From Yoonia sp. BS5-3 (GTDB taxonomy: Bacteria; Pseudomonadota; Alphaproteobacteria; Rhodobacterales; Rhodobacteraceae): a DNA stretch of 64,000 nt. The stretch lies in contig NZ_CP150951.2 of the NCBI RefSeq assembly GCF_038069655.2, positions 2,382,001 through 2,446,000 on the forward strand. The letters run 5' to 3'. Under the pieces are notes generated by a model. The model did not search any database. It was not told the origin of the DNA and saw only the letters and a program-made list of their open reading frames with translations. The position numbers and the translations under genes were made by a program. Shown here in pieces: positions 9,547 to 18,314 of this stretch; the stretch's first letter is position 1; each line of letters opens with the position of its first letter.

Positions 9547-9838
9547 CAAATGCGCCAGATGGCGAGGACTCCAGTATTTTTGGCTGAGCGCTATTTGAGG
9601 GGAAATCGCGTAGTTGCACTAAGCATGTGTGCCAGCGTCCAATAAGGCATGGCGCCTGCTTAAGGCGCTCTTGAAGACAGTCAGGAACAGGCAAATTCGG
9701 TGGAAGACGTTATGGGCGTATACTCGGCCCGCAAGGCCAATGTGGAGGCCAATTGAGTTTCATAATATTCGCCGACCGCATCTTCGTTTTTCTTTTATGT
9801 AGGATGGGCTTCAACCCAACCTACATTGTCACGACCAA
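9547..9838. other. intergenic stretch between convergent genes
   Basis: This 292-base stretch separates the chemoreceptor gene from the convergent vWA gene. Apart from the palindromic repeat at 9798-9825 I see no gene, and the short open frames on either strand have no ribosome binding site. Confidence 0.6.
9798..9825. repeat. palindromic TGTAGG hairpin
   Basis: Arms TGTAGG and CCTACA, then an A/A mismatch and TGGG paired with CCCA, around a 6-base loop. It is related to the elements at 6856-6877 and 28693-28710. It sits 14 bases beyond the stop of the minus-strand vWA gene and could act as its mRNA 3' end, but neither strand has a proper T-run after it. Confidence 0.55.
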
Positions 9839-11962
9839 CTATTGGGCCAGGCTTTGTGCCAGCCGCATCAATTGCACTGCTTCAGTCCGGTATCCAAACG
9901 GGTCATCCCCTCGATTTGCATTGGCCAGGGCGATGGCGTCTTCATAACCCCAATCACCCAAATATTGCGGATTGCGCAGCAGCTGACCGAACCCGGCGAT
10001 GGCTGCCGCAAAATGCGCCTCCGTGCCCGGAACGTTGCTGCCAATGATCGGGGTTTCAATCAATTGACTGACATCGTCGCCCGGGGCTTTGAAGCGCAGT
10101 TTAACATAGCCCAATTCATCCGAAATCGCAGCCACGTTGCTTTCGCCATATCGCAGCGGATCACTGCGCTGTGCAGGGCTGCCGACCGGTGTGACCTCAT
10201 AGATCGCTGTAACCGTATGACCCGCCCCCAGCTCGCCTGCATCAACGGCGTCATTGTTGAAATCCTCGCGTGCGAGTGCCCGTGTTTCGTAGCCGATCAA
10301 CCGATATTCAGCGATCTGGGCGGGGTTGAATTCCACCTGCACTTTTACGTCTCCGGCAATCGGGAACAGGGCACCCGACAGCTGGTCCACCAGCACTTTT
10401 TGCGCCTCTGATAGCGTATCTATATATGCGGCGATCCCGTTACCATTCTGTGCCAGCGCCTGCATCGTCCTATCATCCAGATTGCCCCGGCCAAAGCCCA
10501 ATACCGACAGATATGTTCCTGTCTCGCGCTTATCTGCAATGAAATCTTCCAGCGCCGCTGGATTGCTGAGGCCCACGTTGAAATCGCCATCTGTTGCCAG
10601 GATCACCCGGCTGATTTCACCATCGGCCTGCATGGTCTCGGCTACCGCATACGCCTGTTCGAGCCCACCTTGCCCGTTCGTTGATCCGCCCGCCCCAAGC
10701 GATTGGATTGCGTTCAAGATCGTGCTGCGTTCCGAGGCTGCAGTGGGTGCCAGCACCTGCCCGGCGCTGCCTGCATATTCGACGATAGCGACCTGATCGG
10801 ATGGCCGCAATGCACCCAGCATCAGCCGAAAGCTTTGCTTCAGAAGTGGCAGTTTGGAAGGGTCATCCATCGAACCTGATGTATCAATCAAGAATACCAG
10901 GTTCAGCGGCGGCCGATCATCCAACGCAGGCATTTGGCCTTGAAGGGCGATATGTACCAATTGTGTGTCTTCGTTCCAAGGGGTCTGGAAGGCGCTGACC
11001 GTCGGTCGGAAGGGCGCTTCGCCAGCGCCAGGTGCGGGGTAATCATATGGGAAATAATTGATCAGCTCTTCGATCCGAACCGCATTAGCTGGCGGCAACT
11101 GCGCGCGGTTCAATGATGAGCGCACCACCCCATAAGACGCCGTGTCCACGTCGATTGAAAACGTTGAAACGGGCATCTCTGATGTGATTTGTAACTGGTT
11201 GCTATCGGCATTTGCAAAGCTCTCGGTGTCTCGGGCTGTTGGGCGCAGAAGAACGGTTGGCGCCGGTGGGGAAGCTGTCATTGAAAGCCGGTCGGATGGC
11301 GTTGGCATGGCCTCGAGCATAGCGCTTGGTTCGGCTGCACCCCCCAAGATCGCTCCGTTGATATCAGCTGAGTCGGTCGTGCTCCGGGCCTGTGGGGTGA
11401 CCATCGGCCGAATTTCTGCCAACTCTGCCTCTGCTGGCTCGCTCTTCTGCGGCGCGGCGGGGGCAGGCGGTGTTTGCGGGACACGCATTGCCTCATCACT
11501 GCTTGGCGGGATGCTCAGCGGGCCCCTTTGGATGTCGCCAAAAGGCGCGGTTGCGGGCTCTTGCAAGATCAGGTCATCCGATAGTTCCTCGGCCAAAAGC
11601 GGGCTGTCTTCGATCTGTGGTTCTGTGATGGTGCCTTCCAATTCGGTCATCGTAATTTGCGGCGGAGTTGATGGGCGCAGCATGTCCTGCACGCCGGGCG
11701 TCAGGAATAGAAGGCCGCAGGCCACCAGTGCGGTTGTCGCGCTGAGCGCCCCTTTGGATTTCAATGTGTTCAGCATGGTCATTACTCCTGTCCAGAGGCC
11801 ATTTGGCCCGGTTACAGGGGTGGGACGCGCCGCTTGTTGCGATCCTTGGAAGGTTTCGAAATTTTTCCGCGCCAATGCCAGATTTTCTGCCCGCCGTGCC
11901 GGATCAGGTCGGGGTGTTGCGCTTTGCATCAGTGTTTTGAGGTCGTCCAGATCATCGCTCAT
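9839..11962 (-). CDS. membrane-anchored YfbK-type von Willebrand factor A protein
   Basis: A 707-residue protein of the YfbK family. Order: a cytoplasmic N-terminus (1-70), one membrane helix (about 71-90), a long Pro/Ala/Glu-rich linker to about 260, the YfbK N-terminal domain (STFSIDVDTASYGVVRSSL), a vWA domain with a complete MIDAS start DTSGS (360-364), and a C-terminal DUF3520-like domain (from about DVKVQVEFNP). Its ATG overlaps the stop of the sigma-factor gene by 4 bp, so the two are made together. The family's function is poorly known. From topology and coupling I infer that the N-terminal segment could bind the sigma factor. Confidence 0.87.
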   Translation of the reverse strand: MSDDLDDLKTLMQSATPRPDPARRAENLALARKNFETFQGSQQAARPTPVTGPNGLWTGVMTMLNTLKSKGALSATTALVACGLLFLTPGVQDMLRPSTPPQITMTELEGTITEPQIEDSPLLAEELSDDLILQEPATAPFGDIQRGPLSIPPSSDEAMRVPQTPPAPAAPQKSEPAEAELAEIRPMVTPQARSTTDSADINGAILGGAAEPSAMLEAMPTPSDRLSMTASPPAPTVLLRPTARDTESFANADSNQLQITSEMPVSTFSIDVDTASYGVVRSSLNRAQLPPANAVRIEELINYFPYDYPAPGAGEAPFRPTVSAFQTPWNEDTQLVHIALQGQMPALDDRPPLNLVFLIDTSGSMDDPSKLPLLKQSFRLMLGALRPSDQVAIVEYAGSAGQVLAPTAASERSTILNAIQSLGAGGSTNGQGGLEQAYAVAETMQADGEISRVILATDGDFNVGLSNPAALEDFIADKRETGTYLSVLGFGRGNLDDRTMQALAQNGNGIAAYIDTLSEAQKVLVDQLSGALFPIAGDVKVQVEFNPAQIAEYRLIGYETRALAREDFNNDAVDAGELGAGHTVTAIYEVTPVGSPAQRSDPLRYGESNVAAISDELGYVKLRFKAPGDDVSQLIETPIIGSNVPGTEAHFAAAIAGFGQLLRNPQYLGDWGYEDAIALANANRGDDPFGYRTEAVQLMRLAQSLAQ

Positions 11963-12501
11963 GCGACGTCCTCCTTTTGTTTGATGGCCCGCAATGCCTT
12001 TTTCGCTTCCGATATCCGCCAGCTGATTGTGCCTTCTGAGACGCCCAGAATATCGGCGGTCTGCGCATGGGTCATATCATCCAGCACCAGCGCTAATGTA
12101 TCGCGTAGATCTTCGCTCAGTTGGTTCATTGCTGCTGTGAGCCAATCGATTTGTTCGTTTGTGTCCCGGTTGGCGGCTGTGCGTTGCGTTTCCCAATCGC
12201 CCCAGCCTTCGGTGGCTTTGCGATAGGTGGACCGCTTGCGGCGCCGGTCATGGGCTGCGTTGACGGCCACCCGGTAAAGCCATGTCGTGACCTTGGCCCG
12301 CTTTTGATAGCTACCCAGTTTGGCGGGCAGGGCGGCGCAGATATCCTGGCACAGATCTTCGGCTTCGGCCCGGGCACCTGTCAGCCGAAAGCAAAAGGCA
12401 AAGAGCCGGTCATAATGCCGCTCAAGCAAGCTGGCAAAGGCCACTCCGTCACCATTTGCCGCCGCTTCTGCGAGGTCTTCATCGCTGGTTGTCATACGCA
12501 T
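11959..12501 (-). CDS. RNA polymerase ECF-type sigma factor
   Basis: A sigma-70 family protein of 180 residues containing only regions 2 and 4. Region 2 is seen in YDRLFAFCFRLTGARAEAEDLCQDI and the WLYRVAVNAAHDRRRK stretch, region 4 in LALVLDDMTHAQTADILGVSEGTISWRISEAKKAL with its helix-turn-helix. No anti-sigma gene of a standard type follows; instead the overlapping next gene is the vWA membrane protein. ATG at 12501 is preferred; 12495 is an alternative. The target promoters cannot be told from this sequence. Confidence 0.9.
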   Translation of the reverse strand: MRMTTSDEDLAEAAANGDGVAFASLLERHYDRLFAFCFRLTGARAEAEDLCQDICAALPAKLGSYQKRAKVTTWLYRVAVNAAHDRRRKRSTYRKATEGWGDWETQRTAANRDTNEQIDWLTAAMNQLSEDLRDTLALVLDDMTHAQTADILGVSEGTISWRISEAKKALRAIKQKEDVA

Positions 12502-12567
12502 CACGGTGGTTAGACGGGCGTGAAAGGTCAATCCTTGGCACGGTTTTCGAATTTTTTTCCCAGAGGG

Positions 12568-13038
12568 TTAGGCAGCCCCTGTTGTCAATTCAAAGCACTT
12601 GCAGATCACACCTGGTTTGCGCCGGTAGGTTTCAAAGCCCATGGCCGCATAATAGCCCAAACCTTCGGCGTTTTCTTCACCAATGGTGGCATCCAGTTTT
12701 TCCAGCTCATAGGTTTGGGCGGCAACCCGCGTGGCCGCAAAAAGCGCTTTGCCCACACCCTGCCGTGCCACATCAGGGTTCACATGCGTGCCAATAATCC
12801 CCCAACCGGGCGTGACGTCATAGGTATTGCCGGGCTTTGCATAGATCAGCACCTGAAACCCAAGGACGATGCCGTCCTTTTCAGCCAATGCGCAGCTTAG
12901 CTTATCGGCCGAGGTGATATAGGTGTCGCGGACAAAATCTGGGTCAGCGGGCCGGGTCCGTTTACCCAAAGCCTGCAGGCGCTGTAAAAACGCGCTCATC
13001 TGCGGGATATCAGCGAGGCTGGCTTGTCGGATCAGCAT
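12568..13038 (-). CDS. GNAT family N-acetyltransferase
   Basis: A single-domain acetyltransferase of 156 residues. The N-terminus MLIRQASLADIPQMSAFL is typical of GNAT folds, and the acetyl-CoA loop is seen in VARQGVGKALFAA (the RxxGxG/A pattern), followed by the LDATIGEENAEGLGYYAAMGFE motif. The frame is open for another 91 codons upstream, but that extension has no GNAT character, so I chose the ATG at 13038. The substrate is unknown. It is divergent from the large unknown gene at 13198. Confidence 0.85.
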   Translation of the reverse strand: MLIRQASLADIPQMSAFLQRLQALGKRTRPADPDFVRDTYITSADKLSCALAEKDGIVLGFQVLIYAKPGNTYDVTPGWGIIGTHVNPDVARQGVGKALFAATRVAAQTYELEKLDATIGEENAEGLGYYAAMGFETYRRKPGVICKCFELTTGAA

Positions 13039-13197
13039 GAAGGGTCCTCGATGCGCTGTTTGGAAGAATGCCGTGCCGGGGGGCGGGGTGCCATCAGACT
13101 GGCAGGTTTTGCTGCGTTGCAAAACCCCTGTCATGGGACAGATACCGCTGACGGCACGCCCTGCACGTTGAAAAGCTTTGCCGCCGTCTTTACGAGC

Positions 13198-14748
13198 ATG
13201 GCCAACATGTTTCGCATTTTCAGACCCAAACGCCATTGGCCGCCGTCCGGCTTTCGTCCCCCTTGGGCCGCTGATTGTGTTGCGCTTTATGATCATCTTC
13301 GCCGCTTGCAAAAGGCGGGGCGCAATTCAGATACAGAACCATTGCCGGATGAAGCGCGGCTATCAAAGGACGCGGCCCATGGCAGTGCTGCGGTTCTCGA
13401 CGCCTTCCAGCGGCTGGAACGGCATCGCAATGGTCCATCCTTTGATGCATTCTATGACGCGTCGTGCAGGACGACGCTTGAGGACATTTGGGAAGATGTG
13501 CTGAACCATTTCCAGGTGGTGGGCATTTCTGATCCGGGCACAGATATGCTTGAATGGGTCCTTCACAATAGCCCTGACCGCGAGCCGGTGAAATTGGCTA
13601 TTTTCGTCCTTGGTGGTTTGGGTCGCCGCCACCTTGTGCCTGTCTTTGAAACGCTCGGACGTCATGGTGTCTTTGCCAAGCATGCGGGCGCTGCGCTGCT
13701 ATGCAATTTGCCCGAAGATGACGCACGGGCTGCGATTCTGAAACTTGCCAAGATGCAAACGGGGGCAGGGCGCCTCGATTTGGTCGACTTGCTGACCGAT
13801 AAACTTGATGAGCCGTTCCGCCGTTGGCTGCTCAGGGATGGTTTGCAGGCCGAGATTGGTAATCATCGGCTTGCCGTGATCGCCCTGACAAAGGGCCAGC
13901 CACTTGCGCAATTGCGCCAAGACGCGGCCCCATCAGATCAGGCATTGCTGTGTGGAACAGCCGATATGTTGACCATCTTGCTTGGGGCCGCGGGGTCCCG
14001 GATCGCACCGGGATATCACGCTGATATGTTGGCCATTGTGCGGCTGTGGCAGCAGTTGGTGTCAGCCCATCCGGCGACCTTGCAAAGGGTTGTTGCCGCC
14101 AAGGTGCTTTATGAACACATCGCTGGCGACAACGCTTTGCCAGAATGGACCGACGCAGACAGGGCTCAAATTCAGGAAGATGCCGTGCAATACCTTGCAG
14201 CAGCGGAAAATAGCATTTTGGATAAGGCAGGCCTTTCTGGGATCGGCCAAACGGGTTTTCCCGATGGTGCTGACATTTCAACGACTGAGAACCTCGATCC
14301 GTGGGAAGCCGCCTATCAGCGCCAATCAAACGACCCGTCACTGAACCTTTGGGCGGTTTTGGCGGAGGGGCAAAGCGCGGATCAGCAACGGCGCTGCATT
14401 GATCTTGCGATTGCGCAATCACCGTTGGATGACATTGCTACAGGTCCCGATAGCCGGATAGCAGATGGCAAAACCTGGGAGGATTATCCAGCCCTGGACC
14501 GGGTCTTGTCGCGTGTGGCAAGCGCGCATAAACGCGCTTGGCCATTGGTCAAAGCTGCGCTGCGGTCGCCGCACCCGCGCTTTCGTGTGTCGGCCTGCGA
14601 TACGCTGCGGAACTGGGGCAAAAAGAACTGGCCGGGTGACGCAAACAAGGTGCTGATCCGTGCCATCGATGAAGAACCCGATCCGGATATACATCTGCGG
14701 ATGGTTTTGCTCAGGCGCGATGATGCGATGTATGACCGTCGGTTTTAG
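13198..14748 (+). CDS. hypothetical protein, possibly helical-repeat
   Basis: I do not recognise this protein of about 516 residues. It appears to be all-alpha and soluble; stretches such as PVKLAIFVLGGLGRRHLVPVF, GVFAKHAGAALL and the C-terminal FRVSACDTLRNWGKKNWPG resemble HEAT/ARM-type repeat helices, but the match is weak. No signal peptide. The frame is open further upstream; ATG at 13198 (MANMFRIFRP) or 13207 begins the part with protein-like composition, though no Shine-Dalgarno is evident. Its stop lies 10 bp from that of the convergent dehydrogenase gene. Confidence 0.65.
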   Translation: MANMFRIFRPKRHWPPSGFRPPWAADCVALYDHLRRLQKAGRNSDTEPLPDEARLSKDAAHGSAAVLDAFQRLERHRNGPSFDAFYDASCRTTLEDIWEDVLNHFQVVGISDPGTDMLEWVLHNSPDREPVKLAIFVLGGLGRRHLVPVFETLGRHGVFAKHAGAALLCNLPEDDARAAILKLAKMQTGAGRLDLVDLLTDKLDEPFRRWLLRDGLQAEIGNHRLAVIALTKGQPLAQLRQDAAPSDQALLCGTADMLTILLGAAGSRIAPGYHADMLAIVRLWQQLVSAHPATLQRVVAAKVLYEHIAGDNALPEWTDADRAQIQEDAVQYLAAAENSILDKAGLSGIGQTGFPDGADISTTENLDPWEAAYQRQSNDPSLNLWAVLAEGQSADQQRRCIDLAIAQSPLDDIATGPDSRIADGKTWEDYPALDRVLSRVASAHKRAWPLVKAALRSPHPRFRVSACDTLRNWGKKNWPGDANKVLIRAIDEEPDPDIHLRMVLLRRDDAMYDRRF

Positions 14749-14758
14749 ACCCCAGACC

Positions 14759-16231
14759 TTAAACCGATGTGCAGATATATTTCATCTCAAGATACTCACC
14801 GATCCCGTGGCGCGACCCTTCGCGGCCCAGCCCCGATTGTTTGACCCCGCCAAAGGGCGCGACCTCGGTTGAGATGATCCCGGTATTCACACCCACGATC
14901 CCATATTCCAGCGCTTCGGCGACCTTGGTTACACGGCTGAGGTCTTTGGCATAAAAATATGAGGCCAGGCCAAAGATCGTATCATTGGCCTGGGCGATCA
15001 CGTCATCCTCATCCTCAAATTTGAAAAGCGGGGCGAAGGGGCCGAAGGTTTCATCGGTACTGACCAGCATGTCCTTTTGCGCATTTGTAATGATCGTTGG
15101 TTCAAAGAACTGTCCGCCCCAGTCATGCGGCTTGCCGCCGGTCAGCACTTGACCGCCCTTGGCCAGTGCGTCGTCCAGATGGGATTGTACTTTGCTGAGC
15201 GCTTTGGGCTCGATCAACGGCCCCAGCGTGGTGCCGTCATCCATCCCGTCACCCACTTGCAATGCCTCAACGGCTGTTTTGAACTTGGCGGCAAAGGCAT
15301 CATAGACCCCGGCCTGCACATAGATCCGGTTGGCACAAACACAGGTTTGCCCGTTATTGCGGAACTTGCAGGCAATCGCCCCAGTGACAGCCTCGTCCAG
15401 ATCGGCATCGTCAAAGACGATAAAGGGCGCGTTCCCGCCAAGTTCCATGCTGCATTTCATCACTTGATCGGCCGCTTGCCCCAGCAGGATGCGCCCCACT
15501 TGGGTTGAGCCTGTGAAGGTCAGTTTGCGCACGGTGTGATTTTCGCAGAACTCTTTGCCGATAGCGCTGCTGTCGCTGCTGGTGATCACCGAAAAAAGGC
15601 CCGGCGGAATGCCCGCCTCTTCGCCCAGTTTGGCCATGGCCAAGGCGGAAAGCGGTGTCAATTCAGAAGGTTTGATCACAAAGCCGCAGCCCGCCGCCAG
15701 CGCCGGGGCCACTTTGCGGGTGATCATCGCGTTGGGGAAATTCCACGGTGTGATCCCGGCCACCACCCCGACGGGCTGTTTGATCACGGTGATCCGTTTG
15801 TCCGCCATATGGCCAGGGATCGTTTCGCCGTAGATGCGCTTGGCCTCTTCTGCGTACCATTCGACAAAAGAGGCCCCATAGGCGATTTCACCGCGTGCTT
15901 CGGCCAGCGGTTTGCCCTGTTCGGCGGTCATGATGATGGCCAGGTCCTTTTGGTTGGCAAGCATCAGATCGAACCATTTGCGCAAGACCGCGGCCCTTTC
16001 CTTGGCCGGTAAAGCAGCCCAGGGTTTTTGAGCGACCCGCGCCGCCTCAATCGCCTTGGCGGTCTGGGGCCGGTCCAGATCAGGCACGGTTGCGATTACA
16101 TCACCTCGGGCTGGATTGGTCACTTCAAAGCTGTTTTCAGCGCTGATCCAGTTGCCAGCCACATAGCTGGCTTCGCAGACAAGATCGGGGCGGGTAAGCA
16201 TTGACCTAAGATTGGTGATGTCGCGCGGCAT
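14759..16231 (-). CDS. gabD: NAD(P)-dependent succinate-semialdehyde dehydrogenase family protein
   Basis: An aldehyde dehydrogenase of 490 residues, most like the GabD group that oxidises succinate semialdehyde to succinate. The general base E263 lies in MELGGNAP and the catalytic C297 in NNGQTCVCANR, an arrangement with a second Cys close by that is usual for GabD. The cofactor loop TPWNFP (161-166) and FTGSTQVG (239-246) are present. ATG at 16231 is chosen because AGGAGG stands 6 bases before it; the longer frame upstream is spurious. No gabT is nearby, so other aldehyde substrates are possible. Confidence 0.88.
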   Translation of the reverse strand: MPRDITNLRSMLTRPDLVCEASYVAGNWISAENSFEVTNPARGDVIATVPDLDRPQTAKAIEAARVAQKPWAALPAKERAAVLRKWFDLMLANQKDLAIIMTAEQGKPLAEARGEIAYGASFVEWYAEEAKRIYGETIPGHMADKRITVIKQPVGVVAGITPWNFPNAMITRKVAPALAAGCGFVIKPSELTPLSALAMAKLGEEAGIPPGLFSVITSSDSSAIGKEFCENHTVRKLTFTGSTQVGRILLGQAADQVMKCSMELGGNAPFIVFDDADLDEAVTGAIACKFRNNGQTCVCANRIYVQAGVYDAFAAKFKTAVEALQVGDGMDDGTTLGPLIEPKALSKVQSHLDDALAKGGQVLTGGKPHDWGGQFFEPTIITNAQKDMLVSTDETFGPFAPLFKFEDEDDVIAQANDTIFGLASYFYAKDLSRVTKVAEALEYGIVGVNTGIISTEVAPFGGVKQSGLGREGSRHGIGEYLEMKYICTSV

Positions 16232-16299
16232 GGCTGGCCTCCTTGTCATTTCGGGGCTATCTGAACCTAGCAGGCGAGCAGGGTAAAGGGGGGAACCGC

Positions 16300-17088
16300 A
16301 TGGAATTGGATGATGCATATGCCAATGCGGCACATATCCCCGACGGGGCCAGCTATCCGGGACGTTGGGCGTGTGCTGCAGAAACGTTTCGGGCACAGGC
16401 TAAGTCCGAGATTGATCTGATATACGGCCCATCGCTAAGGCAGCGTTTGGACATCTTTTATCCCGACGATGCCGTGAAGGGATTGGTTGTCTTTGTACAT
16501 GGCGGCTATTGGCTGCGCTTTGGCAAATCCGATTGGTCGCATCTGGCCGCAGGTCCGCTGGCCCATGGTTGGGCGGTTGCGATGCCGTCTTATGATCTGT
16601 GTCCGCATGTATGCATCGCCGAGATTGGCAGGCAGATTGCTACGGCAATTGATTTCGCCGCAGGCCGTGTTTCCGGGCCGATCCGGCTGGTTGGTCATTC
16701 CGCAGGTGGGCAGCTGGTGGCCCGAATTGGTGCGGCCCCAGGCATGGCGGTTTGGAAGGATCGTTTGGCCGGGATCGTGCCCATATCACCCGTTGCGGAT
16801 TTGGCACCGCTGATGCGGACATCAATGAACGCTGATTTGCGCATTGATGCGGCGGAAGCTGCGGCCGAAAGCCCGCTACATCTGCCTGCGCCAAAGGCAG
16901 AGGTGACCGTCTGGGTTGGCGGCGATGAACGTCCGGCGTTTCTGGATCAAGCGAATGCGCTTGGTGCAGCTTGGGGATGCGCGCAAGTGATTGAACCCAA
17001 AAGGCATCATTTTGATGTGGTCACCGGATTGGAAAGGTCTGATAGCGGGCTCACACTGGCTGTGGTAGGCAGAAAAGACACCGTCTGA
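16300..17088 (+). CDS. alpha/beta hydrolase, kynurenine-formamidase-like
   Basis: A 262-residue serine hydrolase. The oxyanion motif HGGYW (67-71) is the form typical of arylformamidases and related carboxylesterases. The nucleophile is S134 in GHSAGGQ; the acid is probably in WVGGDERPAF and the histidine in KRHHFDVV near the end. These fit N-formylkynurenine hydrolysis in tryptophan breakdown, but no other kynurenine gene is near, so a general esterase remains possible. ATG at 16300 is preferred over the upstream start at 16243, as a G-rich Shine-Dalgarno-like stretch lies in front. Confidence 0.82.
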   Translation: MELDDAYANAAHIPDGASYPGRWACAAETFRAQAKSEIDLIYGPSLRQRLDIFYPDDAVKGLVVFVHGGYWLRFGKSDWSHLAAGPLAHGWAVAMPSYDLCPHVCIAEIGRQIATAIDFAAGRVSGPIRLVGHSAGGQLVARIGAAPGMAVWKDRLAGIVPISPVADLAPLMRTSMNADLRIDAAEAAAESPLHLPAPKAEVTVWVGGDERPAFLDQANALGAAWGCAQVIEPKRHHFDVVTGLERSDSGLTLAVVGRKDTV

Positions 17089-17185
17089 TACAAGCTATCG
17101 GCTTGTTGTGGACCTAAACCCAATCTCAACATATTGTGCATCTAATCGAAAACGCGCGAATCGCGACAACAGATGGTAATTGGAT

Positions 17186-17497
17186 ATGGGTTTGACACGG
17201 GGTGTAGTTGTAATTTTGGCTGTTGGGGCTTTATCAGCCTGCGAACGTCTGGGGAACGATAATACGGTCACCGATGGCGGTATTGACGGCGGTTTCCTGC
17301 AAGACGGCGTCGCCAATGTTTGGGTCGATCCCGATGGTTGCCAGCACTGGTATATTGATGACGGTTTGGAAGGGTTCATGACCCCGCGCATCAACCGTGA
17401 TGGCACGCCAAGATGTCAGGACACACGTGGTTACGTGACATTGAAAGACGGCACAACCGTTCCCACAGAACAAGAGCCGTCGGCGCCCGGCGCATAA
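17186..17497 (+). CDS. small lipoprotein of unknown function
   Basis: A 103-residue protein with a lipoprotein signal: MGLTRGVVVILAVGALSAC, where LSAC is the lipobox. The mature part is rich in Asp and Gly and carries two further cysteines (DGCQHW and PRCQD) that could form a disulfide in the periplasm. The ATG at 17186 is taken rather than the TTG two codons upstream. It is followed by a hairpin and the convergent ribonuclease gene. Confidence 0.7.
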   Translation: MGLTRGVVVILAVGALSACERLGNDNTVTDGGIDGGFLQDGVANVWVDPDGCQHWYIDDGLEGFMTPRINRDGTPRCQDTRGYVTLKDGTTVPTEQEPSAPGA

Positions 17498-17519
17498 GCT
17501 AGATTGAAATAGCGGTTTA

Positions 17520-17541
17520 GGCGGCCATGTTCTTGGCCGTC
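17520..17541. terminator. hairpin between convergent genes
   Basis: An 8 bp stem, GGCGGCCA with TGGCCGTC (one G-U pair), around the loop TGTTCT; a TTTT run follows 5 bases later on the plus strand. It probably ends the lipoprotein transcript. Confidence 0.55.
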
Positions 17542-17548
17542 TGACCTT

Positions 17549-18178
17549 TTATCGCATTGGGCTGAACTGCGCGTCTGTCATTGTGCAGTCACGGATTACA
17601 TCGTCTCCACAGGTCCGGAACTGCAGATCGGGGGTCATGCAAATGCGTGCCTCTTGGATATAGCCTGACTTGCAGGTGATCGTGATTTGATCCGCTGTCA
17701 GATCGTCATTTTCTGCCAGAAATGCCTCTTCCACGACGGTGGCGGGCAATGTGATCTCGCGTTCTAACTGGCGAAAAACAGGGGGGCGTGTCACGCGCCC
17801 ATAAGCCTCACGGGATAGCGCGTAGTAATCATCAGAAGACAGGCCCGTGCAAACACCGTGTTTGCGCCATTGGTGCCAGGCCAGCCCTGATGTGCCCATG
17901 ATATCAGCCATTTGCGCTGTATCCGACCTGCTGGGGGCCCGCCGCGTTGTGGGACAGTTGGCGGGGTAGCCACGCTCATATTGCGGCCAGAGCCCATGCA
18001 GAATCCAACCAAACTCAGCCGCGTCGTCGCATTGCGGTGAATTGCGCGCATCTCCCTCAAGCGCACACCAATTTGCCGACCATGAAAGCGACAGCACATA
18101 GTAGTCAAAGACACCCGCCTGGTCCTGGGCCAAACCGGGTGAGGCGAGAAAGCTGAGCAGCGCGATGAGCCTGTGCAT
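17549..18178 (-). CDS. secreted ribonuclease T2 family protein
   Basis: An endoribonuclease of the T2 family, 209 residues, with a cleavable signal peptide (MHRLIALLSFLASPGLAQ). The first active-site motif is intact (FGWILHGLWPQ, with His61). The second reads WHQWRKHGVC instead of the common HEWxKHGTC, so a glutamine stands at the usual glutamate position while both histidines (102, 108) and the lysine are kept. Six or more cysteines fit the family's disulfides. The ATG at 18178 is chosen because it starts the signal peptide. The enzyme acts in the periplasm or outside. Confidence 0.87.
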   Translation of the reverse strand: MHRLIALLSFLASPGLAQDQAGVFDYYVLSLSWSANWCALEGDARNSPQCDDAAEFGWILHGLWPQYERGYPANCPTTRRAPSRSDTAQMADIMGTSGLAWHQWRKHGVCTGLSSDDYYALSREAYGRVTRPPVFRQLEREITLPATVVEEAFLAENDDLTADQITITCKSGYIQEARICMTPDLQFRTCGDDVIRDCTMTDAQFSPMR

Positions 18179-18314
18179 TTTGATCTTTCCTAACTGTCCG
18201 ATGCTCATTATATAAGCTGTAAGTTCCTCGACAATGCGAACCCGGCTGCAAATGCAGTCTGCCCAAATCAAGGGCGGGGGGAAGGCTTGTCTGCTGATAA
18301 GATGGAGACGAAAG

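Noticed and set aside
9798-9825. Hairpin read as a Rho-independent terminator
   Set aside because: Neither strand has a T-run behind the stem, and the sequence belongs to a repeat family; it is listed as a repeat.
13039-13311. N-terminal extension of the GNAT gene by 91 codons
   Set aside because: The stretch has no GNAT features, and homologous domains start with MLIRQAS; the extension also runs into the divergent gene.
16232-16396. N-terminal extension of the succinate-semialdehyde dehydrogenase
   Set aside because: The ATG at 16231 has a perfect AGGAGG, and the extra 55 residues overlap the divergent hydrolase gene.
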